Assembly (NCBI RefSeq): GCF_018398335.1
Contig: NZ_JAHBRX010000001.1
Coordinates: 3,092,001 to 3,156,000 of the forward strand
Direction: 5' to 3'
DNA length: 64,000 bases
DNA from: Chelatococcus sp. HY11
Lineage (GTDB): Bacteria > Pseudomonadota > Alphaproteobacteria > Rhizobiales > Beijerinckiaceae
In this document: piece after piece, positions 50,065 through 58,954 of the stretch
Position numbering within the stretch: the stretch's first letter is position 1
Layout: every line of letters starts with the position of its first letter
Notes under the pieces: model-generated
Seen by the model: the letters and a program-made list of their open reading frames with translations, nothing else
Databases searched by the model: none
Told to the model about the DNA's origin: nothing
Made by a program: the position numbers and the translations under genes

Positions 50065-51420
50065 ATGGGCGGCGCGAGCGTCATCGACTCGTTTCTTGGG
50101 GTCTTCACCCGCTACATCGACTCCGGTTTCGGGTTCCTGTCCGGCGAGGTCGCGTTCATCGCCACCACGCTGATCGTGATCGACGTGACGTTAGCCGCAC
50201 TCTTCTGGAGCTGGGGCGCGGATGACGACATCATCGCTCGCCTCGTGAAAAAGACGCTGTTCGTAGGCGTCTTCGCCTATCTCATCGGCAATTGGAACAA
50301 TCTCGCAAAAATCGTCTTCGAGAGTTTTGCGGGTCTCGGCCTCAAGGGCTCCGGCACAGGCTTTTCGGCCGCAGACCTGATGCGCCCCGGCAAAGTCGCA
50401 CAGACCGGCCTCGATGCCGGACGGCCGCTGCTCGAATCCATTTCCGATCTGATGGGCTGGGTCGCCTTCTTCGAGAACTTCATCCAGATCGCGTGCCTGC
50501 TCTTCGCCTGGGCGCTGGTGATCCTCGCCTTCTTCATTCTGGCCATCCAGCTCTTCGTCACCCTGATCGAATTCAAGCTGACGACGCTCGCCGGCTTTGT
50601 CCTGATCCCGTTTGGCCTCTTCGGAAAAACCGCCTTCATGGCCGAACGGGTGCTCGGCAATGTGATTTCCAGCGGCATCAAGGTTCTGGTGCTTGCCGTC
50701 ATCATCGGCATCGGCTCGACCCTGTTCAGCCAGTTCACGCAGGGGTTCGGAGGCGTAACCCCGAGCATCGACGACGCCATGGCCGTCGTGCTCGCTGCCC
50801 TGTCTCTCCTTGGCCTCGGCATCTTCGGCCCCGGTATCGCTTCCGGCCTGGTCAGCGGCGGCCCGCAGCTCGGCGCTGGCGCTGCCGTCGGCACGGGTCT
50901 CGCTGCCGCCGGCGCAACCATGGCCGCGGGCGGTGGCGCGATGCTCGCTGCGCGCGGTGGAGCCGCAATGCTGTCGGGCGGAGCCGCCGCCGTGCGCGGC
51001 GGGGCAACGGCCGCTGGCGCGGCATCCGCCGCCTTCAGCCTTGGTTCGCTCGGCCAGTCCGGCGCAGCGGGTGCCGCTTCCGGCATCGGCGGCATCGCAC
51101 GCGCGGCAGGCTCCGCCGCCATGTCGCCGCTGCGCCGCGCCTCGGCCAGCGTCAAATCCAGCTTCTCCGATGGCGTGAAGAGCGGCTTCGGCGCGACCGG
51201 CGGGTCTTCGACCATGGGTACGGTCGGCGGTTCCGCCGATGCAGCAGCCGCCGCCGCTTCCGCCACCCACACCGCCAAGGGCCAGCCCGATTGGGCGAAG
51301 CGAATGCAGCGTTCGCAGCGCGTGACCCACGGCGTTCAGGCGACCGCCCACGCCGTCCGCTCCGGCGACAGCCACGCCTCCGGCTCCTCCGTCAACCTCT
51401 CAGAAAGTGACCGCTCATGA
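50065..51420 (+). CDS. trbL: Conjugal transfer membrane protein TrbL (VirB6-like)
   Basis: A 451-residue polytopic membrane protein with about six to seven helices in the first 270 residues, then a Gly/Ala-rich tail of low complexity (about 275-420). Such a tail is normal for TrbL. It forms the inner-membrane core of the channel. It begins 3 nt after the TrbK-alt gene and overlaps trbF by 4 nt. Confidence 0.94.
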   Translation: MGGASVIDSFLGVFTRYIDSGFGFLSGEVAFIATTLIVIDVTLAALFWSWGADDDIIARLVKKTLFVGVFAYLIGNWNNLAKIVFESFAGLGLKGSGTGFSAADLMRPGKVAQTGLDAGRPLLESISDLMGWVAFFENFIQIACLLFAWALVILAFFILAIQLFVTLIEFKLTTLAGFVLIPFGLFGKTAFMAERVLGNVISSGIKVLVLAVIIGIGSTLFSQFTQGFGGVTPSIDDAMAVVLAALSLLGLGIFGPGIASGLVSGGPQLGAGAAVGTGLAAAGATMAAGGGAMLAARGGAAMLSGGAAAVRGGATAAGAASAAFSLGSLGQSGAAGAASGIGGIARAAGSAAMSPLRRASASVKSSFSDGVKSGFGATGGSSTMGTVGGSADAAAAAASATHTAKGQPDWAKRMQRSQRVTHGVQATAHAVRSGDSHASGSSVNLSESDRS

Positions 51421-52106
51421 ACCTCTTCAGACGACCCGCCGCGCATTACGGCAAGACGCCGCAGCCCGGGACGCCCTATCAGCGCGCCGCGCAGGTCTGG
51501 GACGAGCGGATCGGCTCGGCCCGCGTGCAGGCGAAGAACTGGCGCTATATGGCCTTCGGCTCGCTGTTCCTCTCCGCCGGCTTCGCCGGCGCGCTGGTCA
51601 TCCAGTCGGCGCGCGGGACCGTGGTGCCCTGGGTGGTGCAGGTCGACAATCTCGGCCACTCGCAGGCGGTGGCTCCGGCGACAGCCGACTATCGGCCGAC
51701 CGATCCGCAGATCGCATGGCACCTGGCCCGCTTCATCGAGCAGGTCCGCTCCATTCCAGCCGATCCGGTTATCGTGCGGCAGAACTGGCTTCGCGCCTAC
51801 GAGTGGACGACCGATCGCGGCGCTGGCGCGCTCAACGACTATGCCCGCGCCAACGATCCCTTCGCCAAGGTCGGCAGGCAGCAGATCGCCGTCGAGGTCT
51901 CCAGCGTCATCCGTGCCTCGCCGGATTCGTTCCGCGTGGCCTGGACCGAACGGCGCTACGAGGACGGTAAGCTCGCCACGACCGAGCGCTGGACCGCCAT
52001 CCTGACCATCGCGCTTCAGCCGCCCCGCGACGCCGAACGCCTCAAGGCCAATCCGCTCGGCATCTATGTCAACGCCATCAACTGGTCGCGGGAGATGGGC
52101 CAATGA
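51417..52106 (+). CDS. trbF: Conjugal transfer protein TrbF (VirB8 family)
   Basis: A 229-residue protein with one N-terminal membrane helix near 43-63 and a periplasmic NTF2-like VirB8 domain, including WLRAYEWTTDRGAGALNDYARANDPFAKVG and VAWTERRYEDGKL. It nucleates assembly of the transfer channel. It overlaps both neighbours by 4 nt. Confidence 0.95.
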   Translation: MNLFRRPAAHYGKTPQPGTPYQRAAQVWDERIGSARVQAKNWRYMAFGSLFLSAGFAGALVIQSARGTVVPWVVQVDNLGHSQAVAPATADYRPTDPQIAWHLARFIEQVRSIPADPVIVRQNWLRAYEWTTDRGAGALNDYARANDPFAKVGRQQIAVEVSSVIRASPDSFRVAWTERRYEDGKLATTERWTAILTIALQPPRDAERLKANPLGIYVNAINWSREMGQ

Positions 52107-53062
52107 GCAGCGCTATCCGCAAGCCCGCAATGGCGGCCGTTCTCCTTTCGGCGACCATGCTCGCCGGGTGCGCTACCAACCGCCCGCCGGAAATCAGCTA
52201 CGACAACAGCGTCCCGCCGCTTCCGGCCATTCCTGCCGCCGTGACGGATGAGCGGCTGAAGCCGATCCATGTCCCGCCGGCCTGGACTGTTGCGCGCGGC
52301 GGCACGGCAGGGGCGACACCGACGGCGCGCGTGGAAAATGCCAATGCGGCAGCCCGCGTGCAGCCGCGTCGCGAGGGCTATTACAACGCCATCCAGGTCT
52401 ATCCGTGGTCGGAAGGCGCGCTCTATCAGGTCTATGCCGCGCCCGGCCAGATCACCAACATCGCGCTCGAACCGGGCGAGAGCCTGACCGGCGCCGGACC
52501 GATCGCGGCCGGCGACACCGCCCGCTGGATCATCGGCGACACGGAATCCGGCTCCGGCGTCGCCCGCCGGGTCCATGTGCTGGTAAAGCCGACGCGCGCC
52601 GACATCACCACCAATCTCGTCATCACCACCGACCGGCGCACCTACATGGTCGAGCTGCGCTCCGGCGAGAAGCCCTATATGCCGGTCGTCGCCTGGGCCT
52701 ATCCGCAGCCGGCAGGCGGCGGCCGTCAGGCCACCCCGGCAACGCCGGTCATCCCGGCCGTCGCCGCGCGTAATTATCGCTACAGCCTGACCGGCAGCAG
52801 CAATCCGCCATGGAAGCCCGCCGCAGTCTATGACGACGGCCGCCGCGTCTATGTCGAGTTCCCCCGCGGCATCGTGCAGGGCGAAATGCCGCCGATCTTC
52901 GTCATCGGCCCCGAGGGCGAGGCGCAGATCGCTAATACACGCATCTATCAACACATCCTAATCGTCGATCGCCTGTTCGGCGCGGCCGAGCTACGCCTTG
53001 GCAGCGGCGACCGCCAGCAGACCGTCAGGATCGTCCGCACCGACGGGAGACCGCAATCATGA
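52103..53062 (+). CDS. trbG: Conjugal transfer protein TrbG (VirB9 family)
   Basis: A 319-residue periplasmic/outer-membrane protein. The N-terminus is a lipoprotein signal with the lipobox LAGCATNRPP. The body is a VirB9/CagX domain with IQVYPWSEGALYQVYAAPGQITNIALEPGE and a C-terminal PPIFVIGPEGEAQIANTRIYQHILIVDRLFGAAELRLG. The lipid anchor at about Cys23 places it in the outer membrane, as in TrbG and VirB9. Confidence 0.95.
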   Translation: MSSAIRKPAMAAVLLSATMLAGCATNRPPEISYDNSVPPLPAIPAAVTDERLKPIHVPPAWTVARGGTAGATPTARVENANAAARVQPRREGYYNAIQVYPWSEGALYQVYAAPGQITNIALEPGESLTGAGPIAAGDTARWIIGDTESGSGVARRVHVLVKPTRADITTNLVITTDRRTYMVELRSGEKPYMPVVAWAYPQPAGGGRQATPATPVIPAVAARNYRYSLTGSSNPPWKPAAVYDDGRRVYVEFPRGIVQGEMPPIFVIGPEGEAQIANTRIYQHILIVDRLFGAAELRLGSGDRQQTVRIVRTDGRPQS

Positions 53063-54201
53063 CCGAAGCCGAATCCAATGCAGCTCCCATGCGCCTGCGC
53101 GCCGAAGCCCCCCGCGTCACGCGTCTGTCACGCAAGATGCTCGCCGGAGTCACGGCTGTCGCCCTGGTCGGGATCGGTGGCGCGCTGATCTATGCGCTCC
53201 AAACACGCACCGGCGGCGATGGCGGGGAAGAACTCTATTCCACCGCCAACCGTCAGCCCGCCGATGGTCTTGCCGGTCTGCCGCGCGACTATACCGGCCC
53301 CGTTCTCGGGCCAGCGCTGCCCGGCGATCTCGGCGGCCCGATCCTTAGCGCGCAGAATGCCGGCCAGCCCATAATGCCGCCCGTTGTTCCGACACCCGGT
53401 GTCGACGAGGCCGAGCAGCGCCGTCGCGCCGAGGAAGAGGCCGCCCGCCTCAGCACCGTCTTCTTCCAGTCCCGGCAGGGGTCGACGACTGCCGCTTCGC
53501 CGAGTGCCATGCCCGGCTTTACCGGCTTCGACCCCGCCAGCGCGGCGGGACAGCCGACCGCGCAGGACAAGCAGCTCGCCTTCCTCAATGCGGCGGCCGA
53601 CCGGCGCACGGTGACGCCGGATCGCGTCACGCCACCGGCATCGCCCTTCGTGCTTCAGGCCGGCGCGGTCATCTCGGCCGCGCTCATCACCGGCATCCGT
53701 TCCGATCTACCGGGCCAGATCACCGCGCAGGTCACGGAGAACATCTATGACAGCCCGACCGGCAGCATCCTGCTCGTGCCGCAGGGGACGCGCCTTATCG
53801 GTCAGTACGACAACGCCGTGCAGTTCGGCCAGCGCCGCGTTTTGCTCGTCTGGAACCGCCTCATCATGCCGAACGGCCGCTCGATCGTTCTCGAGCGCCA
53901 GCCGGGCGCGGATACGCAGGGCTATGCCGGCCTGGAGGATGGCGTCGATTACCATTGGTGGGATCTCGCCAAGGCGGCCGCGCTCTCGACCCTGCTCGGC
54001 GTCGGAGCGGAACTCGCCACCGATGACAATGACCGCCTGATCCGAGCCATCCGCGACGGCGCGCAGGACACGATCAACCAGGCCGGTCAGCAGATCGTCC
54101 AGCGTCAGTTGCAGGTCGCGCCGACCCTGACCATCCGGCCCGGTTTCCCGATCCGCGTCATCGTCACCAAGGATTTGGTGCTCGAACCTTACAGGAGCTG
54201 A
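53059..54201 (+). CDS. trbI: Conjugal transfer protein TrbI (VirB10 family)
   Basis: A 380-residue VirB10-type protein with one transmembrane helix near 32-52, a Pro-rich periplasmic segment and the C-terminal beta-barrel domain FVLQAGAVISAALITGIRSDLPGQITAQVTENIYDSPTG, then LLVPQGTRLIGQYDN. It spans both membranes of the cell as the energy-sensing channel protein. Overlap with trbG is 4 nt. Confidence 0.96.
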   Translation: MTEAESNAAPMRLRAEAPRVTRLSRKMLAGVTAVALVGIGGALIYALQTRTGGDGGEELYSTANRQPADGLAGLPRDYTGPVLGPALPGDLGGPILSAQNAGQPIMPPVVPTPGVDEAEQRRRAEEEAARLSTVFFQSRQGSTTAASPSAMPGFTGFDPASAAGQPTAQDKQLAFLNAAADRRTVTPDRVTPPASPFVLQAGAVISAALITGIRSDLPGQITAQVTENIYDSPTGSILLVPQGTRLIGQYDNAVQFGQRRVLLVWNRLIMPNGRSIVLERQPGADTQGYAGLEDGVDYHWWDLAKAAALSTLLGVGAELATDDNDRLIRAIRDGAQDTINQAGQQIVQRQLQVAPTLTIRPGFPIRVIVTKDLVLEPYRS

Positions 54202-54203
54202 CC

Positions 54204-54431
54204 ATGACCAAGCTGAAACTCGGCCCCATTGCGGACGATAAACCCGTCAAGGTCGCGCTGGAGCTGCCTGCCGCGCTCCATCGCGACCTCATGGCCTATG
54301 CCGAGATCCTCGGCCGCGAGTCGGGACAGGCATCGGCCGATCCGGTCCGTCTCATTGTTCCTATGCTGGAGCGATTCATAGCCACGGATCGGGGATTTGT
54401 GAAAGCGAGGAAGTCAAAAGCATCGCAGTAA
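54204..54431 (+). CDS. DUF2274 protein at the end of the trb operon
   Basis: A 75-residue ribbon-helix-helix-like protein, KLGPIADDKPVKVALELPAALHRDLMAYAEIL, then DPVRLIVPMLERFIATDRGF. It is the customary last gene after trbI in this element family. Its final 56 nt overlap the end of the convergent LysR gene. A regulatory task is likely but unproven. Confidence 0.88.
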   Translation: MTKLKLGPIADDKPVKVALELPAALHRDLMAYAEILGRESGQASADPVRLIVPMLERFIATDRGFVKARKSKASQ

Positions 54432-55323
54432 TGATTGTTGCTCTTGTTGATCGGGATAATGTACGCGCGAGACTGAGCAATCGACGGCAGGCCGGATTAT
54501 CGTTCCGGGGCGACCACACTGCGCTGAAGGGCAGAACTTCGTTCGCGATCGGTCGATATGTGATTCCTGGGAACTGTGCGACCGTAGTTGCTTCGCTTGT
54601 CAGCGTTAGACCTCGGCCGACCGCTACGAGCGAGAGAAGATTGTCTCGACCGACATATTGTGTGTCAACTTCCGGATGCCGTCCAAGATCAGCGAGGCGC
54701 TGCACCAAGTAGTCGTGAATCTCCGGCCCCGGCGCCCCGTCGCTTACAATGAACCGCTCGCCGACGAGGTCGCGCCAGTTGAGTTCCGCCTTGCCGCAGA
54801 GCGAGTGGTTAGCGGGAAGGACAACAAATACCCGCTCCCACCAAAGCTGATCGACTTCGCAATCGGGCCACTGCGACGTACCGGTGATGAACGCAACATC
54901 AAGTCGCAACTGACGAATCGCCGAAACATGATCCGCCGGATCGCCGTCTATCAGCTCGATTCGAACCTGCGCGTGACCCTTATCATAAGCACGCAGCAAC
55001 TCCGACAGGAAGCCCGAGGCGAGCGAGGAGAATATCCCGATCTTGATCCTACCGTCTTCGGAGCGTCCGATCGTCGCGACGTCCTTTGCACCATACTCGA
55101 TCTGCCGAAGTGCCTTTCGCGCGTGCCGCACGAAGCGCTGCCCGGCCAGCGTCAGAATGACACCGCCATTGTGCCGCTGAAAGAGCGAGGCGCCCAAGTC
55201 ATCCTCAAGATCGCGGATTCGACGGCTGACCGCTGACTCTCGGATGCCAAGCGCCGACGCAGCCTTGCGAAAACTGCCATGTTCCGCCGCGGCAACGAAA
55301 TATCGGAGGTGGCGTAGCTCCAC
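54376..55323 (-). CDS. LysR-type transcriptional regulator
   Basis: A 315-residue LysR regulator. The HTH is at about residues 1-60 (LRHLRYFVAAAEHGSFRKAASALGIRESAVSRRIRDLE) and the two-lobed ligand domain follows. It reads against the trb operon and overlaps DUF2274 tail to tail. LysR genes in this place close many conjugative elements of this type. The target is not visible; divergent sequence to its right has only the TetR operon 0.2 kb away. Confidence 0.9.
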   Translation of the reverse strand: MELRHLRYFVAAAEHGSFRKAASALGIRESAVSRRIRDLEDDLGASLFQRHNGGVILTLAGQRFVRHARKALRQIEYGAKDVATIGRSEDGRIKIGIFSSLASGFLSELLRAYDKGHAQVRIELIDGDPADHVSAIRQLRLDVAFITGTSQWPDCEVDQLWWERVFVVLPANHSLCGKAELNWRDLVGERFIVSDGAPGPEIHDYLVQRLADLGRHPEVDTQYVGRDNLLSLVAVGRGLTLTSEATTVAQFPGITYRPIANEVLPFSAVWSPRNDNPACRRLLSLARTLSRSTRATIITAMLLTSSLSQIPDPWL

Positions 55324-55497
55324 TTATATCCCGCTGAGTTCATGACGTAACCGGCCCCTCCCACAGGGAGAAAGCAGGCGCCCTCGTTTCCATTCACATA
55401 GGATCGACCAGTACCGGGCGACCGGGATAACGGCCTTGCTGTCGATGACAATTACCCCCTCGCGGTTCCCTCTTGTGGTATGCACCCATAGCAGATA

Positions 55498-55517
55498 GAT
55501 AGTAATAAATTACTTTC
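55498..55517. promoter_or_regulatory. Operator of the tetR-ABC efflux operon
   Basis: GATAGTAATAAATTACTTTC lies 17 nt before the tetR ATG at 55535. The arms GATAGTAA and TTACTTTC match with one mismatch. Its reverse complement differs at one base from the site at 63958-63977, and it is close to the perfect site at 323-342. Confidence 0.78.
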
Positions 55518-55534
55518 TTCTGCGAGTGCAAGCC

Positions 55535-56143
55535 ATGAGTGGACATCCCAAGCATCTTCCCGCTGACGAGCGACGGGCGGCAACCGTGGAGGCTGTGGTC
55601 GATCTGGCTGCAGAACAGAATCCGAGCGACATCACAACGACGGCCATCGCGCAGCGAATGGGGCTGACCCAGGGGGCGCTGTTCCGCCACTTCCCGACCA
55701 AGGATGCCATCCTGGAGGCAGTCATGTCCTGGGTGGCCGAGCGCTTGCTCGCCCGTGTGGATGAGGCCGCAGAAGGAGCCACGTCTCCAATCGCAGCCCT
55801 TGAGGCGGTCTTCGTGACGCATATCGATTTCGTGTCTGAACACCCGGGGGTGCCAAGAATGCTCTTTGGGGAGTTGCAACGTCCGGGGGAGACTCTTCCG
55901 AAGCGGATGGCCCAGACGTTGATCCGCCACAACGGCGAGCGGCTTCGTGGCTTGCTCGAAGCAGGGAAGACACGGAGCGAACTGCATGCAGATCTCGATC
56001 CAGACGCCGCAGCTACCCTGTTCATCGGCACGGTCCAGGGACTCGTCATGCGATCTATGCTGGCGGGCGATGTCACACGCATCCGTGGCGATGCGCCCGG
56101 CGTATTTGCCATTTATCTGCGCGGTATCGGAACGGTGCAATGA
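55535..56143 (+). CDS. TetR/AcrR family regulator of an efflux operon
   Basis: A 202-residue TetR protein. The HTH is AIAQRMGLTQGALFRHFPTKDAILEAV (about 37-63), and the C-terminal domain has HPGVPRMLFGELQRPGETLPKRM. The ATG at 55535 is preferred to a GTG at 55526. Its stop overlaps the HlyD gene in an ATGA, so it heads the efflux operon it presumably represses. It is a close paralogue of the gene at 1-306. Confidence 0.93.
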   Translation: MSGHPKHLPADERRAATVEAVVDLAAEQNPSDITTTAIAQRMGLTQGALFRHFPTKDAILEAVMSWVAERLLARVDEAAEGATSPIAALEAVFVTHIDFVSEHPGVPRMLFGELQRPGETLPKRMAQTLIRHNGERLRGLLEAGKTRSELHADLDPDAAATLFIGTVQGLVMRSMLAGDVTRIRGDAPGVFAIYLRGIGTVQ

Positions 56144-57171
56144 AGAGTATCCGCCTATCCAGCGTCGCAAAGCGGGGCATCATTGTTGCCGCCGTCATCA
56201 CGATAATTGGTGCTGGATGGCTGTGGATGCAGAGCGGCGACCGCGACGACAATGCACTGCGCCTGTATGGCAATGTCGACATTCGGGAAGTTCAATTGGC
56301 CTTCCGTCAGTCGGGCCGTGTAGTGCGGATGCACTTCGATGAAGGAGATCACGTCGAAGCGGGCGCGCGCTTGGCAAGCCTCGACGCACAGCCATTCGAG
56401 GAAGCACTCGCGGCTGCAGACGCGTCTGTGGATGTTTCACAGGCGGAACTCGACAAATTGCGCCGCGGCCTGCGACCGCAAGAGATCGCACAGACGCAAG
56501 AGGTCCTCAATCAGGCATTGGCCGTCGCCAGGGAGGCGGAGCGCAATTTCGATCGTCAGAGCCAGTTGCTCACGTCGGGGGCCACGAGTCAAAAAGCGGC
56601 CGATACTGCTCGCACCGCGCGCGATCAGGCCGTGGCCAGCGTCAATGCGGCCCGGGCAGCCCATTCGCAAGCTGCAGAGGGCTTCCGCAAAGAAGATATC
56701 GCAGCGGGGCAAGCCCGCCTGGCCGCCACACAAGCGGCACGAGCACAAGCTGCCACCGCCCTTGCAGACACCGTGCTGCTCGCGCCAAGCACTGGCACGA
56801 TAATCGCCCGAGTGCGCGAACCCGGCAGCATGGTTGTCAGCCAGAGCCCGGTCTACAGTGTCAGTCTTGACGCACCGGTTTATGTGCGCGCTTACATCGG
56901 TGAACCGGATCTGGGGCGCATTGCGCCCGGGATGCGAGTGCGCGTTCGGAGCGACTCCTCCGACAAACTCTATCAAGGTCAGATCGGGTTCATTTCCCCG
57001 CGCGCCGAGTTCACGCCAAAAACGGTAGAGACCGCGGATCTGCGCACGGATCTCGTCTATCGCCTGCGGATCGTGGTGATCAATGCAGATGCAGCGCTGC
57101 GCCAGGGCATGCCGGTGACCATTGAGGTCGATGACGGGAAAGCCTCCAACGCGCGCACCACAGGCCATTAA
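56140..57171 (+). CDS. HlyD-type membrane fusion protein of an ABC exporter
   Basis: A 343-residue adaptor with an N-terminal signal anchor (about 11-28, GIIVAAVITIIGAGWLWM), lipoyl half GNVDIREVQLAFRQSGRVVRMHFDEGDHVEAG, a long coiled coil (about 85-200), the second lipoyl half LLAPSTGTIIARVREPGSMV, and barrel domains. It resembles YhiI/YbhG proteins that work with ABC drug exporters. It connects the inner-membrane permeases to the outer-membrane factor encoded downstream. Confidence 0.92.
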   Translation: MKSIRLSSVAKRGIIVAAVITIIGAGWLWMQSGDRDDNALRLYGNVDIREVQLAFRQSGRVVRMHFDEGDHVEAGARLASLDAQPFEEALAAADASVDVSQAELDKLRRGLRPQEIAQTQEVLNQALAVAREAERNFDRQSQLLTSGATSQKAADTARTARDQAVASVNAARAAHSQAAEGFRKEDIAAGQARLAATQAARAQAATALADTVLLAPSTGTIIARVREPGSMVVSQSPVYSVSLDAPVYVRAYIGEPDLGRIAPGMRVRVRSDSSDKLYQGQIGFISPRAEFTPKTVETADLRTDLVYRLRIVVINADAALRQGMPVTIEVDDGKASNARTTGH

Positions 57172-58954
57172 CGTGTCGGGTAGCGTAACATCGGACCCGC
57201 CTCGCGACCCTAATAGTGAGGTCGCGGTCGTCATCGACGGGGTGAACAAGCATTTTGGCAGCGTGCATGCATTGCAGGGCTTGAACGCACATATCCGATA
57301 CGGCTGCCTTACCGGGCTGGTTGGACCGGACGGCGCAGGCAAGACCACCTTGATGCGCATCCTGACAGGTCTGCTGACACCGGACAGTGGCCACGCCACG
57401 GTGGCGGGTTTCGATGTGGTGGGCGACAATGACGCCATCCACGTCGCAACCGGCTACATGCCGCAGCGCTTTGGTCTCTACGAAGACTTGTCGGTCATGG
57501 AGAATATGCGGCTCTATGCGCAGTTGCGCGGCATGGATGCCGACAGGAACGCTGATCTTTTCGCGGAATTGCTCGACTTCACGCGCCTTGCCCCCTTTAC
57601 CGAACGCCTGGCGGGCAAGCTCTCCGGCGGCATGAAGCAAAAGCTGGGTCTCGCCTGCGCCCTGATGGCCCGGCCTGCCGTACTGTTGCTTGATGAACCC
57701 GGCGTCGGCGTCGACCCGGTCAGCCGTCAGGACCTGTGGCGCATGGTGCAGGCGTTGACCGACGAAGGAATGGCTGTGGTCTGGTCGACCGCCTACCTCG
57801 ACGAAGCCGAGCGCTGCGACAGCGTATTGCTGCTCAACGAAGGGCAACTCGCTTACGACGGACCGCCCGGAGAGTTGACGGCGCGCCTTACAGACCGAAG
57901 CTTTCGCCTGGAGCAGGTCGGCGATAGCCGCCGGGCCGTGCTTGCCGAAGCACTGAATCTGGAAAGCGTCAGCGATGGGGTAATCCAGGGTGCCGGCGTA
58001 CGCATGGTGTTGCGTGCGCATTCGGGAACCGAACAGATAACCGCGCTTGCCGATCGGGTCGAGGCGCAGCTCAGGGCGGTGCCCGCCCGCTTCGAAGACG
58101 CCTTCATCGACCTTCTTGGCGGCGGCCCCGGCGGCACATCGGCGCTCGCCGAGGGGTTGCCTCCTGTCGAGCTTGCTTCGGACGTCGCCGTTTCCTGCCG
58201 CGATCTGACGAAGCGCTTTGGTGTTTTCACAGCCACCGACACTGTGAGCTTCGAGGTCCGCAAGGGAGAAATCTTTGGTCTGCTCGGGCCGAACGGCGCT
58301 GGCAAATCGACGACGTTCAAAATGCTGTGCGGCCTGCTCAAACCCACCAGCGGAGAGGCGCATGTGGTGGGCCTCGATCTGCGCCGGGCGACCGGCGCGG
58401 CCAAGGGCCAGCTTGGCTATATGGCGCAGAAGTTCTCGCTCTATGGTTTGCTATCCGTGCGGCAAAATCTGGAGTTCTCCGCAGGCGTATATGGCCTGGA
58501 AGGCGCCGCGCGGCAGGCGCGGATCGCGGAGATGGTCGAAATCTTCGGTCTGCAGACCTGGTTGTCGGCGGCGCCGGATTCGCTGCCGCTCGGATATAAG
58601 CAACGCCTAGCACTGGCCTGCGCGGTGATGCATCGCCCGCCCGTGCTGTTCCTGGATGAGCCGACTTCAGGCGTCGATCCCATCACTAGGCGCGAATTCT
58701 GGACCCATATCAACGGTCTTGCCCGCAAGGGCGTGACGGTGATGGTCACCACCCATTTCATGGACGAGGCAGAATATTGCGATCGGGTTGCGATGCTTTA
58801 TCGCGCCCGGCTGATCGCGCTCGATACGCCGGACGCTCTCAAGCGCGGCGCTGTCAGTGATCTTCGGCCGGACCCGACCATGGAAGACGCGTTCATTCAT
58901 CTGGTCGAAGCCGAAGATCTCGCTGACGACCCTCGCAGCGGGACGACCGCATGA
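57131..58954 (+). CDS. Dual-ATPase ABC transporter subunit (RbbA/YhiH-like N part)
   Basis: A 607-residue protein with two nucleotide-binding domains. The first has Walker A GPDGAGKTT (Asp in place of the usual Asn), signature LSGGMKQKLGLA and Walker B LLLDEPGVGVDP. The second has Walker A GPNGAGKST and Walker B LFLDEPTSGVDP, but a degenerate signature LPLGYKQRL. The start is uncertain: ATG 57131 follows a GAGGT and overlaps the HlyD gene, while GTG 57173 begins right after it. It overlaps the first permease gene by 4 nt and drives export by the two permeases. Confidence 0.9.
   Translation: MTGKPPTRAPQAINVSGSVTSDPPRDPNSEVAVVIDGVNKHFGSVHALQGLNAHIRYGCLTGLVGPDGAGKTTLMRILTGLLTPDSGHATVAGFDVVGDNDAIHVATGYMPQRFGLYEDLSVMENMRLYAQLRGMDADRNADLFAELLDFTRLAPFTERLAGKLSGGMKQKLGLACALMARPAVLLLDEPGVGVDPVSRQDLWRMVQALTDEGMAVVWSTAYLDEAERCDSVLLLNEGQLAYDGPPGELTARLTDRSFRLEQVGDSRRAVLAEALNLESVSDGVIQGAGVRMVLRAHSGTEQITALADRVEAQLRAVPARFEDAFIDLLGGGPGGTSALAEGLPPVELASDVAVSCRDLTKRFGVFTATDTVSFEVRKGEIFGLLGPNGAGKSTTFKMLCGLLKPTSGEAHVVGLDLRRATGAAKGQLGYMAQKFSLYGLLSVRQNLEFSAGVYGLEGAARQARIAEMVEIFGLQTWLSAAPDSLPLGYKQRLALACAVMHRPPVLFLDEPTSGVDPITRREFWTHINGLARKGVTVMVTTHFMDEAEYCDRVAMLYRARLIALDTPDALKRGAVSDLRPDPTMEDAFIHLVEAEDLADDPRSGTTA

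Noticed and set aside
23089-55323. Integrase, excisionase pair and att sites for the element
   Set aside because: No tyrosine or intact serine recombinase gene was found, and no matching direct repeats at both ends were seen. I cannot place the element borders.
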